Source: CAWCFV01 sp963794995 (GTDB lineage: Bacteria; Actinomycetota; Actinomycetes; JACCUZ01). Taken from it: DNA of 64,000 nucleotides. Below the pieces are notes generated by a model that was not told the origin of the DNA, did no database searches, and saw nothing but the letters and a program-made list of their open reading frames with translations. Made by a program: the position numbers and the translations under genes. Below, one piece after another: positions 18,035 through 25,452 of this stretch (its first letter is position 1; each line of letters starts with the position of its first letter). The stretch is taken from assembly GCA_963794995.1 (NCBI GenBank), contig CAWCFV010000002.1:806001-870000 (forward strand). The letters run 5' to 3'.

Positions 18035-18392
18035 TCAGTGGAACGAGTCGCCACAGGCGCACGAGCCGCCGGCGTTCGGGTTGTCGATCGTGAAGCCCTG
18101 CTTCTCGATGGTGTCGACGAAGTCGATCGTCGCGCCGGCGAGGTACGGGCGCGCTCATCCGGTCGACGACCACGCCGACCCCACCGAAGTCGGTGATGAC
18201 GTCGCCGTCGAGGGTGCGCTCGTCGAAGAAGAGCTGGTAGCGCAGGCCGCTGCAGCCACCGGGCTGCACGGCCACCCGCAGGGCGAGGTCGTCGCGGCCC
18301 TCCTGCTCGAGCAGGCTCTTGACCTTCGACGCGGCCGTGTCGGTGAGCAGGATGCCGGCGGCCTGCTCGGTGGTCTGGTCCTGAACGGTCAT
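18035..18392 (-). pseudogene. erpA: Iron-sulfur cluster insertion protein ErpA, one frameshift as assembled
   Basis: A-type carriers deliver Fe-S clusters to apoproteins. The start 'MTVQDQTTEQAAGILLTDTAA' is normal, the core 'AVQPGGCSGLRYQ' carries Cys47, and 'FGGVGVVVDRMSAP' is intact. Directly afterwards the frame changes at the G run 18147-18149. Deleting one base restores 'YLAGATIDF', 'GFTIDNPN' and the C-terminal 'GGSCACGDSFH' with Cys111 and Cys113, 118 residues in all and the exact family length. All three cluster-binding cysteines are then present. Since the gene is usually essential, the extra base is most likely an assembly error. The M. tuberculosis counterpart is Rv2204c. Confidence 0.9.
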
Positions 18393-18562
18393 CTGGGTGC
18401 TCCTGGAAGTCAGCGGTCAGGCGGGACGTCTGCTCCTCCGGCGAACTCGTCGCCGGCACGGTTCATTCCGCGTCGTTCCCGTCCATGGTGACACAGACCC
18501 GGCGCCGTGCGGCGCTGAAGCACGCCTGTGGTGTGCGTCACGCCCACGTCATCGGCACCACG

Positions 18563-19593
18563 TCACCGCGACCAGGTGCGCGCCACCCGGGCGGCGAGGA
18601 CCGAGAGCCGGTCGCCCGCCGTCAGCGGCTCGTCGCCGAACGGCACGTCCTCGGCGGCGTACGCCGCGTCGACACCCGCCGAGGACGAGCTCGCGCCGGC
18701 CGACCTCGACCCGGTCGGCCAGCACGACGGTCGGTCGCCCGGCCTGCTGAGCCGCGCGCGTGACGCCCGATCACCACCCGTCCGCGCAACGACTCCCAGT
18801 CGAAGACGCCCAGCGCGGTCACCGCCAGGTCGGCTGCCCGGACCCGCTCCTCGAGCCCGGTGACGCCGGTCACGAGGGCCGTGCCGTTGACCCGCTCGGC
18901 GCCCAGCAGCAGCAGCCCGAAGCCGATGCCGCCGCCCGCGCCGGCACCGGGCCGGACGGCCAGCCCCCCGTCGGTCTCGGTGGCCCAGGTGCGCAGCTGC
19001 TGCTCGAGCAGGTCGCGGGTCGCCCGGTCGGCGCCCTTGGCCCCGGCGAACCCGTGCGCCGCGCCGGAGTGCCCCATCAGCGGCGCGTCGGTGGCCGTGG
19101 CCGCGACGAGCTCGACACCCGTGAGCGTGTCCCGGCAGACCTCGAGGGCCTCGAGCAGGCCGCGTCCGCCGTCGGTGGTCGCCGTACCGCCGACGCCCAC
19201 GACGACCCGGCGGGCCACCGGTGGCCGTCGCGGCAAGGACGCAGCTCGCCCACGCCGTACGACGACGCCCGCAGCGGGTCGCGGTCGAGCCGGGTCGACC
19301 AGGTGCAGCCCCACGGCCTCGGCCGCCTCGACGTAGGCCGTGCCGCCGGCGGACAGGACCCGCGCCGGCACCGGGGCGCCGAGCGGCCCGCGCACCGTGA
19401 CCACACCGGTCTCGGCCGCCGACCCCAGGGCGGAGGCGAGGACGTCGACGAACCCCGGCCCTCCGTCGGAGAGCGGCAGCAGGTCGAGCACGTCGTAGCG
19501 GGCGCTGCGGGCCCAGCCGAGCGCGACCGCGTCGGCCGCCTCCGCGGCGCCCAGCTCGACACCGAACCGGTCCGGGGCCACCAGCACCTTCAC
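18563..19593 (-). pseudogene. Glycerate kinase, five single-base insertions as assembled
   Basis: Phosphorylates glycerate (type I glycerate kinase fold, Rv2205c type). GTG at 19593 has GGGAGG 8 nt upstream and begins 'VKVLVAPDRFGVELGAAEAA'. The motif 'LSDGGPGFVDVL', the loop 'GVGGTATTDGG' and 'GAGAGGGIGFGLL' are in place. The frame moves by one base near 19290, 19240, 19214, 18766 and 18688. Following the shifts gives '...DRDPLRASSYGVGEL', 'VLAATATGG', 'ARRVVVGVGGT' and finally 'SAGVDAAYAAEDVPFG' to the TGA at 18563. Removing five bases leaves 341 codons without a stop. All shifts have the same sign, which argues for consensus error rather than decay. Confidence 0.8.
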
Positions 19594-19655
19594 CCCGCCA
19601 TCCTCCCGGTGCCCTCCGCCGGCGCCCGCACGGGGGCCCGACCCGCCCCCGGTCG

Positions 19656-20237
19656 TTACGGCGAGGGGGTGAGGCCGGGAGCACCCCAGACGGGGAACCA
19701 CCGCGAGACGTCGGGCTCGACCGGCAGGTCGGAGCCGACCGCGGCCCGCACCTGCAGCTCGAGGGCCGTGTCCCGGGTCCTCGGCCCGGAGGGCACGAAC
19801 GGGTAGAAGGTGCCGCGCTTGTAGAGGTAGACCAGGCCGACCTGGCGGCCGTCGCCGTCCACCAGGGACATCAGTGAGCAGAGCAGGGTCGGGCCGAAGC
19901 CGGCCGCGACGAGGTCGGAGTTGACCGCGTGCAGGTCGGTGACCAGCCCCGGGGTGTCCCCGGCCTCGTGCCGGACCAGCAGCCAGGTGTAGCCGAAGTC
20001 GTCGATGCTGCGCTCGACGGCCGGCCCGCCACCCGTCTGCACCAGCGCCTCGGCGGCCGCGGTGACCTCTCCCGACGCACGGCCCTCGGCGGCCCGGTAG
20101 GCCACCGACCCGAGACCCGTCGGGCGCAGCCCCATCGCCGCCTCGAGGGTCAGCGCGGCGTCGGTGAGCGCGAAGAGCTGGTCGAGCGTCGGCTCCGGAG
20201 GCGTGCTGCGGCCCAGCAGTCGCCCGAGCAGGCTCAC
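19656..20237 (-). CDS. pspAB: PspA-associated protein PspAB
   Basis: A 193-residue cytoplasmic protein that starts 'MSLLGRLLGRSTPPEPTLDQLFALTDAA' (first residue encoded by GTG) and contains 'FGYTWLLVRH' and 'VYLYKRGTFYPFVP', features of the PspAB family. This family is found with PspA, PspAA and HtpX in actinobacteria and has no known biochemical role. The GTG start overlaps the htpX stop, so it is the last gene of pspA-pspAA-htpX-pspAB. Confidence 0.85.
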   Translation of the reverse strand: MSLLGRLLGRSTPPEPTLDQLFALTDAALTLEAAMGLRPTGLGSVAYRAAEGRASGEVTAAAEALVQTGGGPAVERSIDDFGYTWLLVRHEAGDTPGLVTDLHAVNSDLVAAGFGPTLLCSLMSLVDGDGRQVGLVYLYKRGTFYPFVPSGPRTRDTALELQVRAAVGSDLPVEPDVSRWFPVWGAPGLTPSP

Positions 20238-21127
20238 GGGCGGGACAGCGTCGCTGAGATCTTCGCGAGCTGGTCGAGCCGCTTGTCCAGCGGCGGGTGG
20301 GTGGAGAACAGCGACGAGAGCGAGAAGCCCGGTGCGGCGGCCGGCGCGAAGAAGAAGGCGTTGTACGGCTCCGCCTCGCGCAGGTCGCGGCTCGGGATCC
20401 GGCCCATCTCACCGCTGATCTTCGTCAGGGCCGAGGCCAGCGCCGAGGGCTGCGCCGTGAGGAAGGCGCCCGCCCGGTCGGCCGCCAGCTCGCGGTAGCG
20501 CGACAGCGCGCGGGTGAGCAGGAACGCGAGCGCGTAGACCACGATCGAGACCAGCATGACGACGAGGACGACCGGCGGGCCGCCGTTGCTGTTCCGCCGC
20601 CCCATGCCCGAGTACATGACGATCCGCGTGAGGAAGCCGGCCAGCACGCCGACGACCGACGCGACGGTCATGACGGTCACGTCACGGTGGGCGACGTGGG
20701 AGAGCTCGTGCGCCAGGACTCCCTCGAGCTCGCGCTCGTCCAGGCGCCGCATCAGCCCGGTGGTCGCGCAGACCACGGCACGCTGGGGCGTGCGGCCGGT
20801 GGCGAAGGCGTTGGGGACGTCGCTGTCGGCGATCGCGACGTTCGGCTTGGGCATGTCGGCGAGCGCGCAGAGCCGGTCGACGATCCCGTGCAGCTCGGGC
20901 GCCTCCTCCGGCGTGACGACCCGGCCGTGCATGGCGTAGAGCGCGATCCGGTCGCTGAAGAACCACTGCGCGAACAGCGCCCCGCCGGCGATGACCAGGC
21001 CCAGCGCAAGGCTGGTGTAGCTCGTCACCAGGGTGATCAGCACGACGTAGAGCAGGCCGAGGAAGAAGACGGTCAGCCCCATCCGCGCGGTGAGGCCGCG
21101 GTCGGGGACGTATCGGGTGCGTGCCAT
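20234..21127 (-). CDS. htpX: Membrane zinc metalloprotease HtpX
   Basis: HtpX degrades misfolded membrane proteins. The 297-residue M48-family product has two N-terminal membrane segments, the zinc-binding 'HELSH' at residues 140-144 inside 'LEGVLAHELSHVAHRDV', two more hydrophobic segments, and the third ligand glutamate in 'YRELAADRAGA'. The ending 'FSTHPPLDKRLDQL' is typical. It belongs to the psp operon, downstream of pspAA and overlapping pspAB, so membrane-stress proteolysis and the PspA membrane scaffold are probably regulated together. ATG at 21127 is chosen; the frame is open upstream. Confidence 0.95.
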   Translation of the reverse strand: MARTRYVPDRGLTARMGLTVFFLGLLYVVLITLVTSYTSLALGLVIAGGALFAQWFFSDRIALYAMHGRVVTPEEAPELHGIVDRLCALADMPKPNVAIADSDVPNAFATGRTPQRAVVCATTGLMRRLDERELEGVLAHELSHVAHRDVTVMTVASVVGVLAGFLTRIVMYSGMGRRNSNGGPPVVLVVMLVSIVVYALAFLLTRALSRYRELAADRAGAFLTAQPSALASALTKISGEMGRIPSRDLREAEPYNAFFFAPAAAPGFSLSSLFSTHPPLDKRLDQLAKISATLSRP

Positions 21128-21140
21128 GGGATGCCTGGCC

Positions 21141-21425
21141 TCAGCCGGGGATGAGCCCCTCGGTCGAGTCCGACAGCATCGCGCGCACCTCGTCGAGGCT
21201 GGTCGCCTCGTCCGGCAGCAGGGCGTCGGACTCCTCCAGCGACTCGTCGGGCAGCCGCTCACCGACGGCGCGGACCTGGGCGAGCAGGTCAGCGAGGGCG
21301 GACCGGAAGGATGCGTCGTCGCCGGCCTCGACGGCGCGCTCGAGACCGCTGTCGAGCCCGTTGAGCAGGTCGACGTGCGCGTCGTCGACGACGTACTGGC
21401 CCTCGCCGAGCACCCGCACGATCAT
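21141..21425 (-). CDS. pspAA: PspA-associated protein PspAA
   Basis: A 94-residue acidic protein starting 'MIVRVLGEGQYVVDDAHVD'. This start, with a beta-rich N-terminus and a helical acidic C-terminus ('LLAQVRAVGERLPDESLEES'), is characteristic of the PspAA family, the most common partner of PspA in actinobacteria. The ATG overlaps the pspA stop (ATGA), so translation is coupled. It probably binds or modulates PspA; the mechanism is not established. Confidence 0.88.
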   Translation of the reverse strand: MIVRVLGEGQYVVDDAHVDLLNGLDSGLERAVEAGDDASFRSALADLLAQVRAVGERLPDESLEESDALLPDEATSLDEVRAMLSDSTEGLIPG

Positions 21426-22204
21426 GACTTCTCCTCCGTCGCCGGCTGTGCCGCGGACGAGTCCGCCGCGGAGGCGCCGCCCTCCAGTGCGTCGGGTGCC
21501 TTGCCGGCACCCAGCTCGCCCTTCAGGCGTGCCATCTCCAGCTCGACGTCGCTCGTGCTGGACATCCGCTCCAGCTCCGCGGTGATGTCGTCCTTGGCGG
21601 TACCGGACGCGTCGTCCAGCGCACCGCTCGCGAGCAGCTCGTCGATCGCCCCGGCCCGGGCCTGCATGGCCAGGGTCTTGTCCTCGGCCCGCTGGACCGC
21701 CAGACCGACGTCGCCCATCTCCTCCGAGATGCCGGAGAACGCCTCGCCGATCTTGGTCTGGGCCTCGGCCGCGGTGTAGGTGGCCTTGATCGTCTCCTTG
21801 CGGGTGCGGAAGGCGTCGACCTTGGCCTGCAGCCGCTGCGAGGCGAGCGTCAGCTTCTCCTCCTCGGCCTGGAGCTGCGCGTGCTGCACGCCCAGGTCGC
21901 TCTGCTGCTGCTGGACCGCGGACCGGCGGGTGAGCGCCTCCCGCGCCAGGTCCTCGCGACCGGCCCCGAGGGCCTGCCGGCCCTGGCCCTCCAGCTTGTC
22001 CGACTGTGCCTGCAGCTGCTGAAGCTGCAGCTCGAGCCGCTTGCGTGAGGTGGCCACGTCGGCCACCCCGCGGCGGACCTTCTGCAGCATCTCGAGCTGC
22101 CGCTCGTAGGAGTAGTCGAGGGTCTCGCGGGGGTCCTCGGCCCGGTCGAGCGCCTTGTTGGCCTTGGCACTGAAGATCAGCTTGAGCCGCTTCATCACGC
22201 TCAT
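21422..22204 (-). CDS. pspA: Phage shock protein A (PspA/IM30 family)
   Basis: PspA is a peripheral ESCRT-III-like membrane-remodelling protein that protects the cell membrane under stress. The 260-residue product starts 'MSVMKRLKLIFSAKANKALD', the amphipathic helix that binds membranes. A long coiled-coil hairpin (about residues 25-190) with 'YSYERQLEMLQKVRRGVAD' follows, then a low-complexity Ala/Ser-rich tail. ATG at 22204 is chosen; GTG at 22198 and ATG at 22195 are close alternatives with better spacing from a GAGG. First gene of the operon. Confidence 0.94.
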   Translation of the reverse strand: MSVMKRLKLIFSAKANKALDRAEDPRETLDYSYERQLEMLQKVRRGVADVATSRKRLELQLQQLQAQSDKLEGQGRQALGAGREDLAREALTRRSAVQQQQSDLGVQHAQLQAEEEKLTLASQRLQAKVDAFRTRKETIKATYTAAEAQTKIGEAFSGISEEMGDVGLAVQRAEDKTLAMQARAGAIDELLASGALDDASGTAKDDITAELERMSSTSDVELEMARLKGELGAGKAPDALEGGASAADSSAAQPATEEKS

Positions 22205-22357
22205 GAGCCTCGACAACCCCTTCGTCGCGAACAGCCCGGACGGGCCTCTGGTCCCACCCTAGGACGGACCGCCTCCCTCTGCCGACGAGCACCGCGGTGC
22301 CGGAGTTCCCGCCCCGGGGACCTCGACGTGGCCGCTCGGCGGACCGGAGGCCACCGG

Positions 22358-22363
22358 TAGGCT
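22358..22363 (+). promoter_or_regulatory. -10 element for a leaderless DUF3043 transcript
   Basis: TAGGCT ends 6 nt before the GTG at 22370. No Shine-Dalgarno sequence precedes the start, so transcription probably begins at or next to the start codon. Confidence 0.55.
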
Positions 22364-22369
22364 GACGCC

Positions 22370-22954
22370 GTGTTCGGACGCAGCAAGAGCCCCGCCGCCG
22401 AGGAGGCCGCCCCTCCGGCCGCGGTCGGGGCCCGGGACGGGAGCAAGGGGCGCCCGACCCCCAAGCGCCGCGAGCAGGAGAAGGGCCGTCGTCGCGCGGT
22501 GAACGCGCCGAAGACCCGCAAGGAAGCCGTCAAGGCGATGCGCGAGCGCCAGCGCGAGGAGCGCATGTCGCAGGTCGCCGCGCTCAAGGCCGGCGACGAG
22601 CGCAACCTGCCCCCGCGCGACCGTGGACCGGTGCGCCGGTACGCCCGCGACATCGTCGACTCCCGCCGGACCGTCGCCGAGTTCTTCCTGCCGTTCGCGG
22701 TGGTGATCCTCGTGCTGTCGTTCAGCAGCAACGACCGGCTCACCTACATCGGCAGCACGCTCTGGCTGGCGCTCGTGGTGCTGATCGTCATCGACTCGGT
22801 GTTCCTGGTCTTCCGGCTGCGCCGCGGCCTGGCCCGAAGCTTCCCCGACCAGCGGACGAAGGGCGCCGTCCCCTACGCCCTGATGCGCAGCATGCAGATC
22901 CGCCGGTTCCGCCTGCCGCCCCCGCGGCTGCGCGGCCGCCGCCGCAACCGCTGA
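22370..22954 (+). CDS. DUF3043 membrane protein
   Basis: A 194-residue protein with a highly basic cytoplasmic N-terminal half ('GRPTPKRREQEKGRRRAV', 'KTRKEAVKAMRERQREERM') and two hydrophobic segments ('FFLPFAVVILVLSF' and 'LWLALVVLIVIDSVFLVF'). It ends with another Arg-rich stretch. This is the DUF3043 family, found next to erpA and the glycerate kinase in many actinobacteria; Rv2206 is the M. tuberculosis member. No function is known. It is divergent from the psp operon. Confidence 0.88.
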   Translation: MFGRSKSPAAEEAAPPAAVGARDGSKGRPTPKRREQEKGRRRAVNAPKTRKEAVKAMRERQREERMSQVAALKAGDERNLPPRDRGPVRRYARDIVDSRRTVAEFFLPFAVVILVLSFSSNDRLTYIGSTLWLALVVLIVIDSVFLVFRLRRGLARSFPDQRTKGAVPYALMRSMQIRRFRLPPPRLRGRRRNR

Positions 22955-22976
22955 GCCCCTGCCCGAGGGCTGCAGG

Positions 22977-23987
22977 TCAGGCGGGACGACCCTGTGGTGC
23001 GTTCTTGGCCGTCTCGGCCGCATCGCGGACCACGACGTCGCCGAGCGCGTCGTCGATGCGGGTCATCAGCTCGGCGGGGATCTGCACCCCGGCAGCCTTG
23101 ACGTTCTCGTGGACCTGCTCCGGGCGCGACGCCCCGACCAGGGCTGCGGCGACGTTGTCGTTCTGCAGCACCCAGGCGACCGACAGCTGCGCCATCGTGA
23201 GCCCGAGCTCGTCGGCGACCGGCCGCAGCTCCTGGACGCGGGCGAGGACGTCGTCGCGCATCCAGCGCTTGATCATGTCGGCGCCGCCCTTGTCGTCGGT
23301 CGCACGCGACCCCTCAGGCAGCTCCTGGCCGGGCAGGTACTTGCCGGAGAGCACGCCCTGGGCGATGGGCGACCAGACGATCTGGCTGATGCCGAGCTCG
23401 TCGCTGGCCGGGACGACCTCGGGCTCGATGACCCGCCAGAGCATGGAGTACTGGGGCTGCGACGACACGAGGTGCACGCCGAGCTCCTCGGCGAGCGCGT
23501 GGCCGGCGCGGATCTGCTCGGCGGTCCACTCGCTCACCCCGAGGTAGAGCGCCTTGCCGGCCCGCACGACGTCGGCGAAGGCCTGCATCGTCTCCTCGAG
23601 CGGCGTCTCGGTGTCGTACCGGTGCGCCTGGTAGAGGTCGACGTAGTCGGTCTGCAGGCGGCGCAGGGAGCCGTCGATCGACTCCATGATGTGCTTGCGC
23701 GAGAGCCCGACGTCGTTGTGACCGCCGGGGCCGGTCGGCCAGTAGACCTTGGTGAAGATCTCCAGCGACTCGCGCCGCTCGCCCTTCAGGGCCTCGCCGA
23801 GCACGGTCTCGGCCTTGGTGTTGGCGTAGACGTCGGCGGTGTCGAACGACGAGATGCCGGCGTCGAGAGCCGCGCGGACGCATGCGGTCGCGACCTCGTT
23901 CTCGACCTGCGAACCGTGGGTCAGCCAGTTGCCGTAGGTGATCTCCGAGATCTTCAGCCCGCTGCGGCCCAGGTATCGATGCTCCAT
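22977..23987 (-). CDS. Aldo/keto reductase
   Basis: An NADPH-dependent oxidoreductase with a TIM-barrel fold. The 336-residue product shows the catalytic tetrad regions: 'FDTADVYANTKAE' (Asp and Tyr), 'IFTKVYWP' (Lys) and 'VDLYQAHRYD' (His). It also has 'SEWTAEQIR', 'SQPQYSMLWR' and the cofactor-binding 'ALVGASRPEQV'. The sequence is closest to the voltage-gated potassium channel beta-subunit/YghZ-like branch; the substrate is not predictable. The start has TAGGGT 7 nt upstream, a leaderless pattern. Convergent with DUF3043 and divergent from the ankyrin gene. Confidence 0.92.
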   Translation of the reverse strand: MEHRYLGRSGLKISEITYGNWLTHGSQVENEVATACVRAALDAGISSFDTADVYANTKAETVLGEALKGERRESLEIFTKVYWPTGPGGHNDVGLSRKHIMESIDGSLRRLQTDYVDLYQAHRYDTETPLEETMQAFADVVRAGKALYLGVSEWTAEQIRAGHALAEELGVHLVSSQPQYSMLWRVIEPEVVPASDELGISQIVWSPIAQGVLSGKYLPGQELPEGSRATDDKGGADMIKRWMRDDVLARVQELRPVADELGLTMAQLSVAWVLQNDNVAAALVGASRPEQVHENVKAAGVQIPAELMTRIDDALGDVVVRDAAETAKNAPQGRPA

Positions 23988-23994
23988 GCTGCTG

Positions 23995-24004
23995 ACCCTA
24001 CGTT
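23995..24004. promoter_or_regulatory. Overlapping divergent -10 elements
   Basis: On the minus strand TAGGGT (complement of 23995-24000) ends 7 nt before the aldo/keto reductase ATG. On the plus strand TACGTT (23999-24004) ends 6 nt before the ankyrin gene GTG. The two hexamers share the TA base pairs 23999-24000, so only one polymerase could open this site at a time if both are used. Confidence 0.5.
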
Positions 24005-24010
24005 GGGTGG

Positions 24011-24832
24011 GTGCACCGCCGCCGGGCAGCCACCGCCGTCTCCCCCGTGCTCGTCGCGCTGGTGGTCGTCGCGCTGGTGAGCGGCTGCACCACCGAGCCC
24101 GGCACGCCCTCGGCGAGCCGGACCGCGACCGGCATCGCGCCCGCGCCGTCGACTCCCGCCCCGTCGACGCCCGCCGCGGTTGTGGAGCCGGCGGACGGCG
24201 GGTCGGCGACGGCGGCGGCGAAGCGGCCGGAGCTCGACCGCGCGCTGATCCGGGCGTCGGGTCGCGGCGACACCGACCGGGTGGCCGTCCTGCTGGCGCG
24301 CGGCGCCTCGGTGCGGGCCCGGGACGACAAGGGGCGGACCGCGCTCGTCGCCGCCGCCTTCGGCAACCACCTGGCCGCGGCGGGGCTGCTCGTGGCGGCG
24401 GGCGCCGACGTCAACCGCCAGGACCACAGCCGGCAGAGCGCCTACCTCGTCGCCACCAGCGAGGTCGGGGACGACCCCCGGATGCTCGAGCTGATGCTCG
24501 CGCACGGTGCCGACGTCCGGTCGCTGGACTCCTTCGACGGGACCGGCCTGATCCGCGCTGCCGACCGGGGCAACGTGCGGATCGTGCGGCGGCTGCTGCG
24601 CACCGACGTGCGGGTCGACCACGTCAACAACCTGGGCTGGACCGCGCTGCTCGAGGCGGTGCTCCTCGGGGACGGCAGCCGGCGCTACGTGCGCACGGTC
24701 GAGGCCCTCGTCGAGGCCGGAGCCGACGTCGACAAGCCCTCGCGGCGCGACGGGATGCGACCCCTGCAGCACGCGCAGCGCCGGGGGTTCACGCGGGTGG
24801 CCGAGGTGCTGCGCGCCGCCGGGGCGCGGTAG
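24011..24832 (+). CDS. Ankyrin-repeat lipoprotein
   Basis: A 273-residue exported protein. The signal peptide ends in the lipobox 'LVSGC', followed by a Pro/Ser/Thr-rich spacer. From about residue 75 four to five ankyrin repeats are visible, for example 'DDKGRTALVAAAFGNHLAAA', 'LLVAAGADVNRQD', 'MLELMLAHGADVRS' and 'LVEAGADVDKPSRRDGM'. Ankyrin repeats bind other proteins, so an adaptor or inhibitor role outside the membrane is plausible but unproven. The GTG start is probably leaderless. Lipid-anchored ankyrin proteins are sometimes paired with a catalase or a toxin, but no such partner lies next to this gene. Confidence 0.82.
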   Translation: MHRRRAATAVSPVLVALVVVALVSGCTTEPGTPSASRTATGIAPAPSTPAPSTPAAVVEPADGGSATAAAKRPELDRALIRASGRGDTDRVAVLLARGASVRARDDKGRTALVAAAFGNHLAAAGLLVAAGADVNRQDHSRQSAYLVATSEVGDDPRMLELMLAHGADVRSLDSFDGTGLIRAADRGNVRIVRRLLRTDVRVDHVNNLGWTALLEAVLLGDGSRRYVRTVEALVEAGADVDKPSRRDGMRPLQHAQRRGFTRVAEVLRAAGAR

Positions 24833-24847
24833 CCGGGGTCGCGGCGG

Positions 24848-25051
24848 CTACTCCGCGGCGTGCAGGCTCATCGGCCCGTAGACCTCGCGGTCGTCCTCCA
24901 GCAGGACCACCTGGTCGACGCCCTGGCCCGCGAGGTCCTGCCACGACTCGCCGATCCAGGACTCGGCGTCCGCCTGGCTGGGGAACCTCTCGGTCGGTGC
25001 GCCGTCGACGGCCGTGCCGTCCGCGGCCTCGAACCGCCAGGTCCAGCTCAT
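24848..25051 (-). CDS. Conserved small protein (67 residues)
   Basis: Starts 'MSWTWRFEAADGT' and contains 'FPSQADAESWIGESW' and 'EDDREVYGPMSLH'. Short proteins with this layout are widespread in actinobacteria and are annotated as hypothetical. The GGGAGG 8 nt before the ATG is a strong ribosome binding site. No transmembrane segment or signal is seen. It is convergent with the ankyrin gene and divergent from the B12-regulated operon. Confidence 0.8.
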   Translation of the reverse strand: MSWTWRFEAADGTAVDGAPTERFPSQADAESWIGESWQDLAGQGVDQVVLLEDDREVYGPMSLHAAE

Positions 25052-25124
25052 CGACGCACCCTCCCACCGACCCAGGCCGCGGACGTCCCGTGGCCCCCGA
25101 CGCTTTGACGCGAACCTACCGCCC

Positions 25125-25275
25125 GTGATGTGCTCCGCCTGCCGGTGCCCGTGCACCGGCGCCACAACTGCAGACACGCCCTCGCAGGGGAAGCCGGTCG
25201 GACGCCGGCACTGACCCGCAACCGTAGGCCGCGCCCGAGACCCGGGTCCCGCGGCGAGTCGGAGCACCTGGGAAG
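25125..25275 (+). promoter_or_regulatory. Cobalamin riboswitch
   Basis: The B12-box is clear at about 25188-25226: it contains GGAAGCCGGT, then GACGCCGGCACTGACCCGCA and ACCGTA. The closing motif GAGTCGGAGCACCTGG follows at 25256-25271. GTGCTCCG at 25130-25137 can pair with CGGAGCAC at 25260-25267 to close the aptamer, and a GGTGCC lies just inside the left arm. Binding of adenosylcobalamin normally shuts off the downstream genes. About 180 nt of leader remain before the first start codon; this stretch has no gene and should hold the expression platform. Intergenic space 25052-25452 contains nothing else recognised. Confidence 0.93.
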
Positions 25276-25452
25276 GCGTGAGCGGCTCCACTCATTCCGT
25301 CGAGGTATGCGGGGCGGAGCCCGGACGCGCCGTCGTCCGCACCCACCGCCCCCGCACGCGACCTTCACCGGTCGTCGTGTCGGGGGCGTCGTCGTGCGAG
25401 CAAAGGGTCGCCCGGGGACCCGTCGCGGATCGCTCCCGTGAAAGGACCCATC

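Noticed and set aside
18035..19593. True pseudogenisation of erpA and the glycerate kinase
   Set aside because: All changes are single insertions of the same sign clustered in one short stretch, and codons outside the shift points are perfectly conserved, which fits a consensus error better. Read data would decide.
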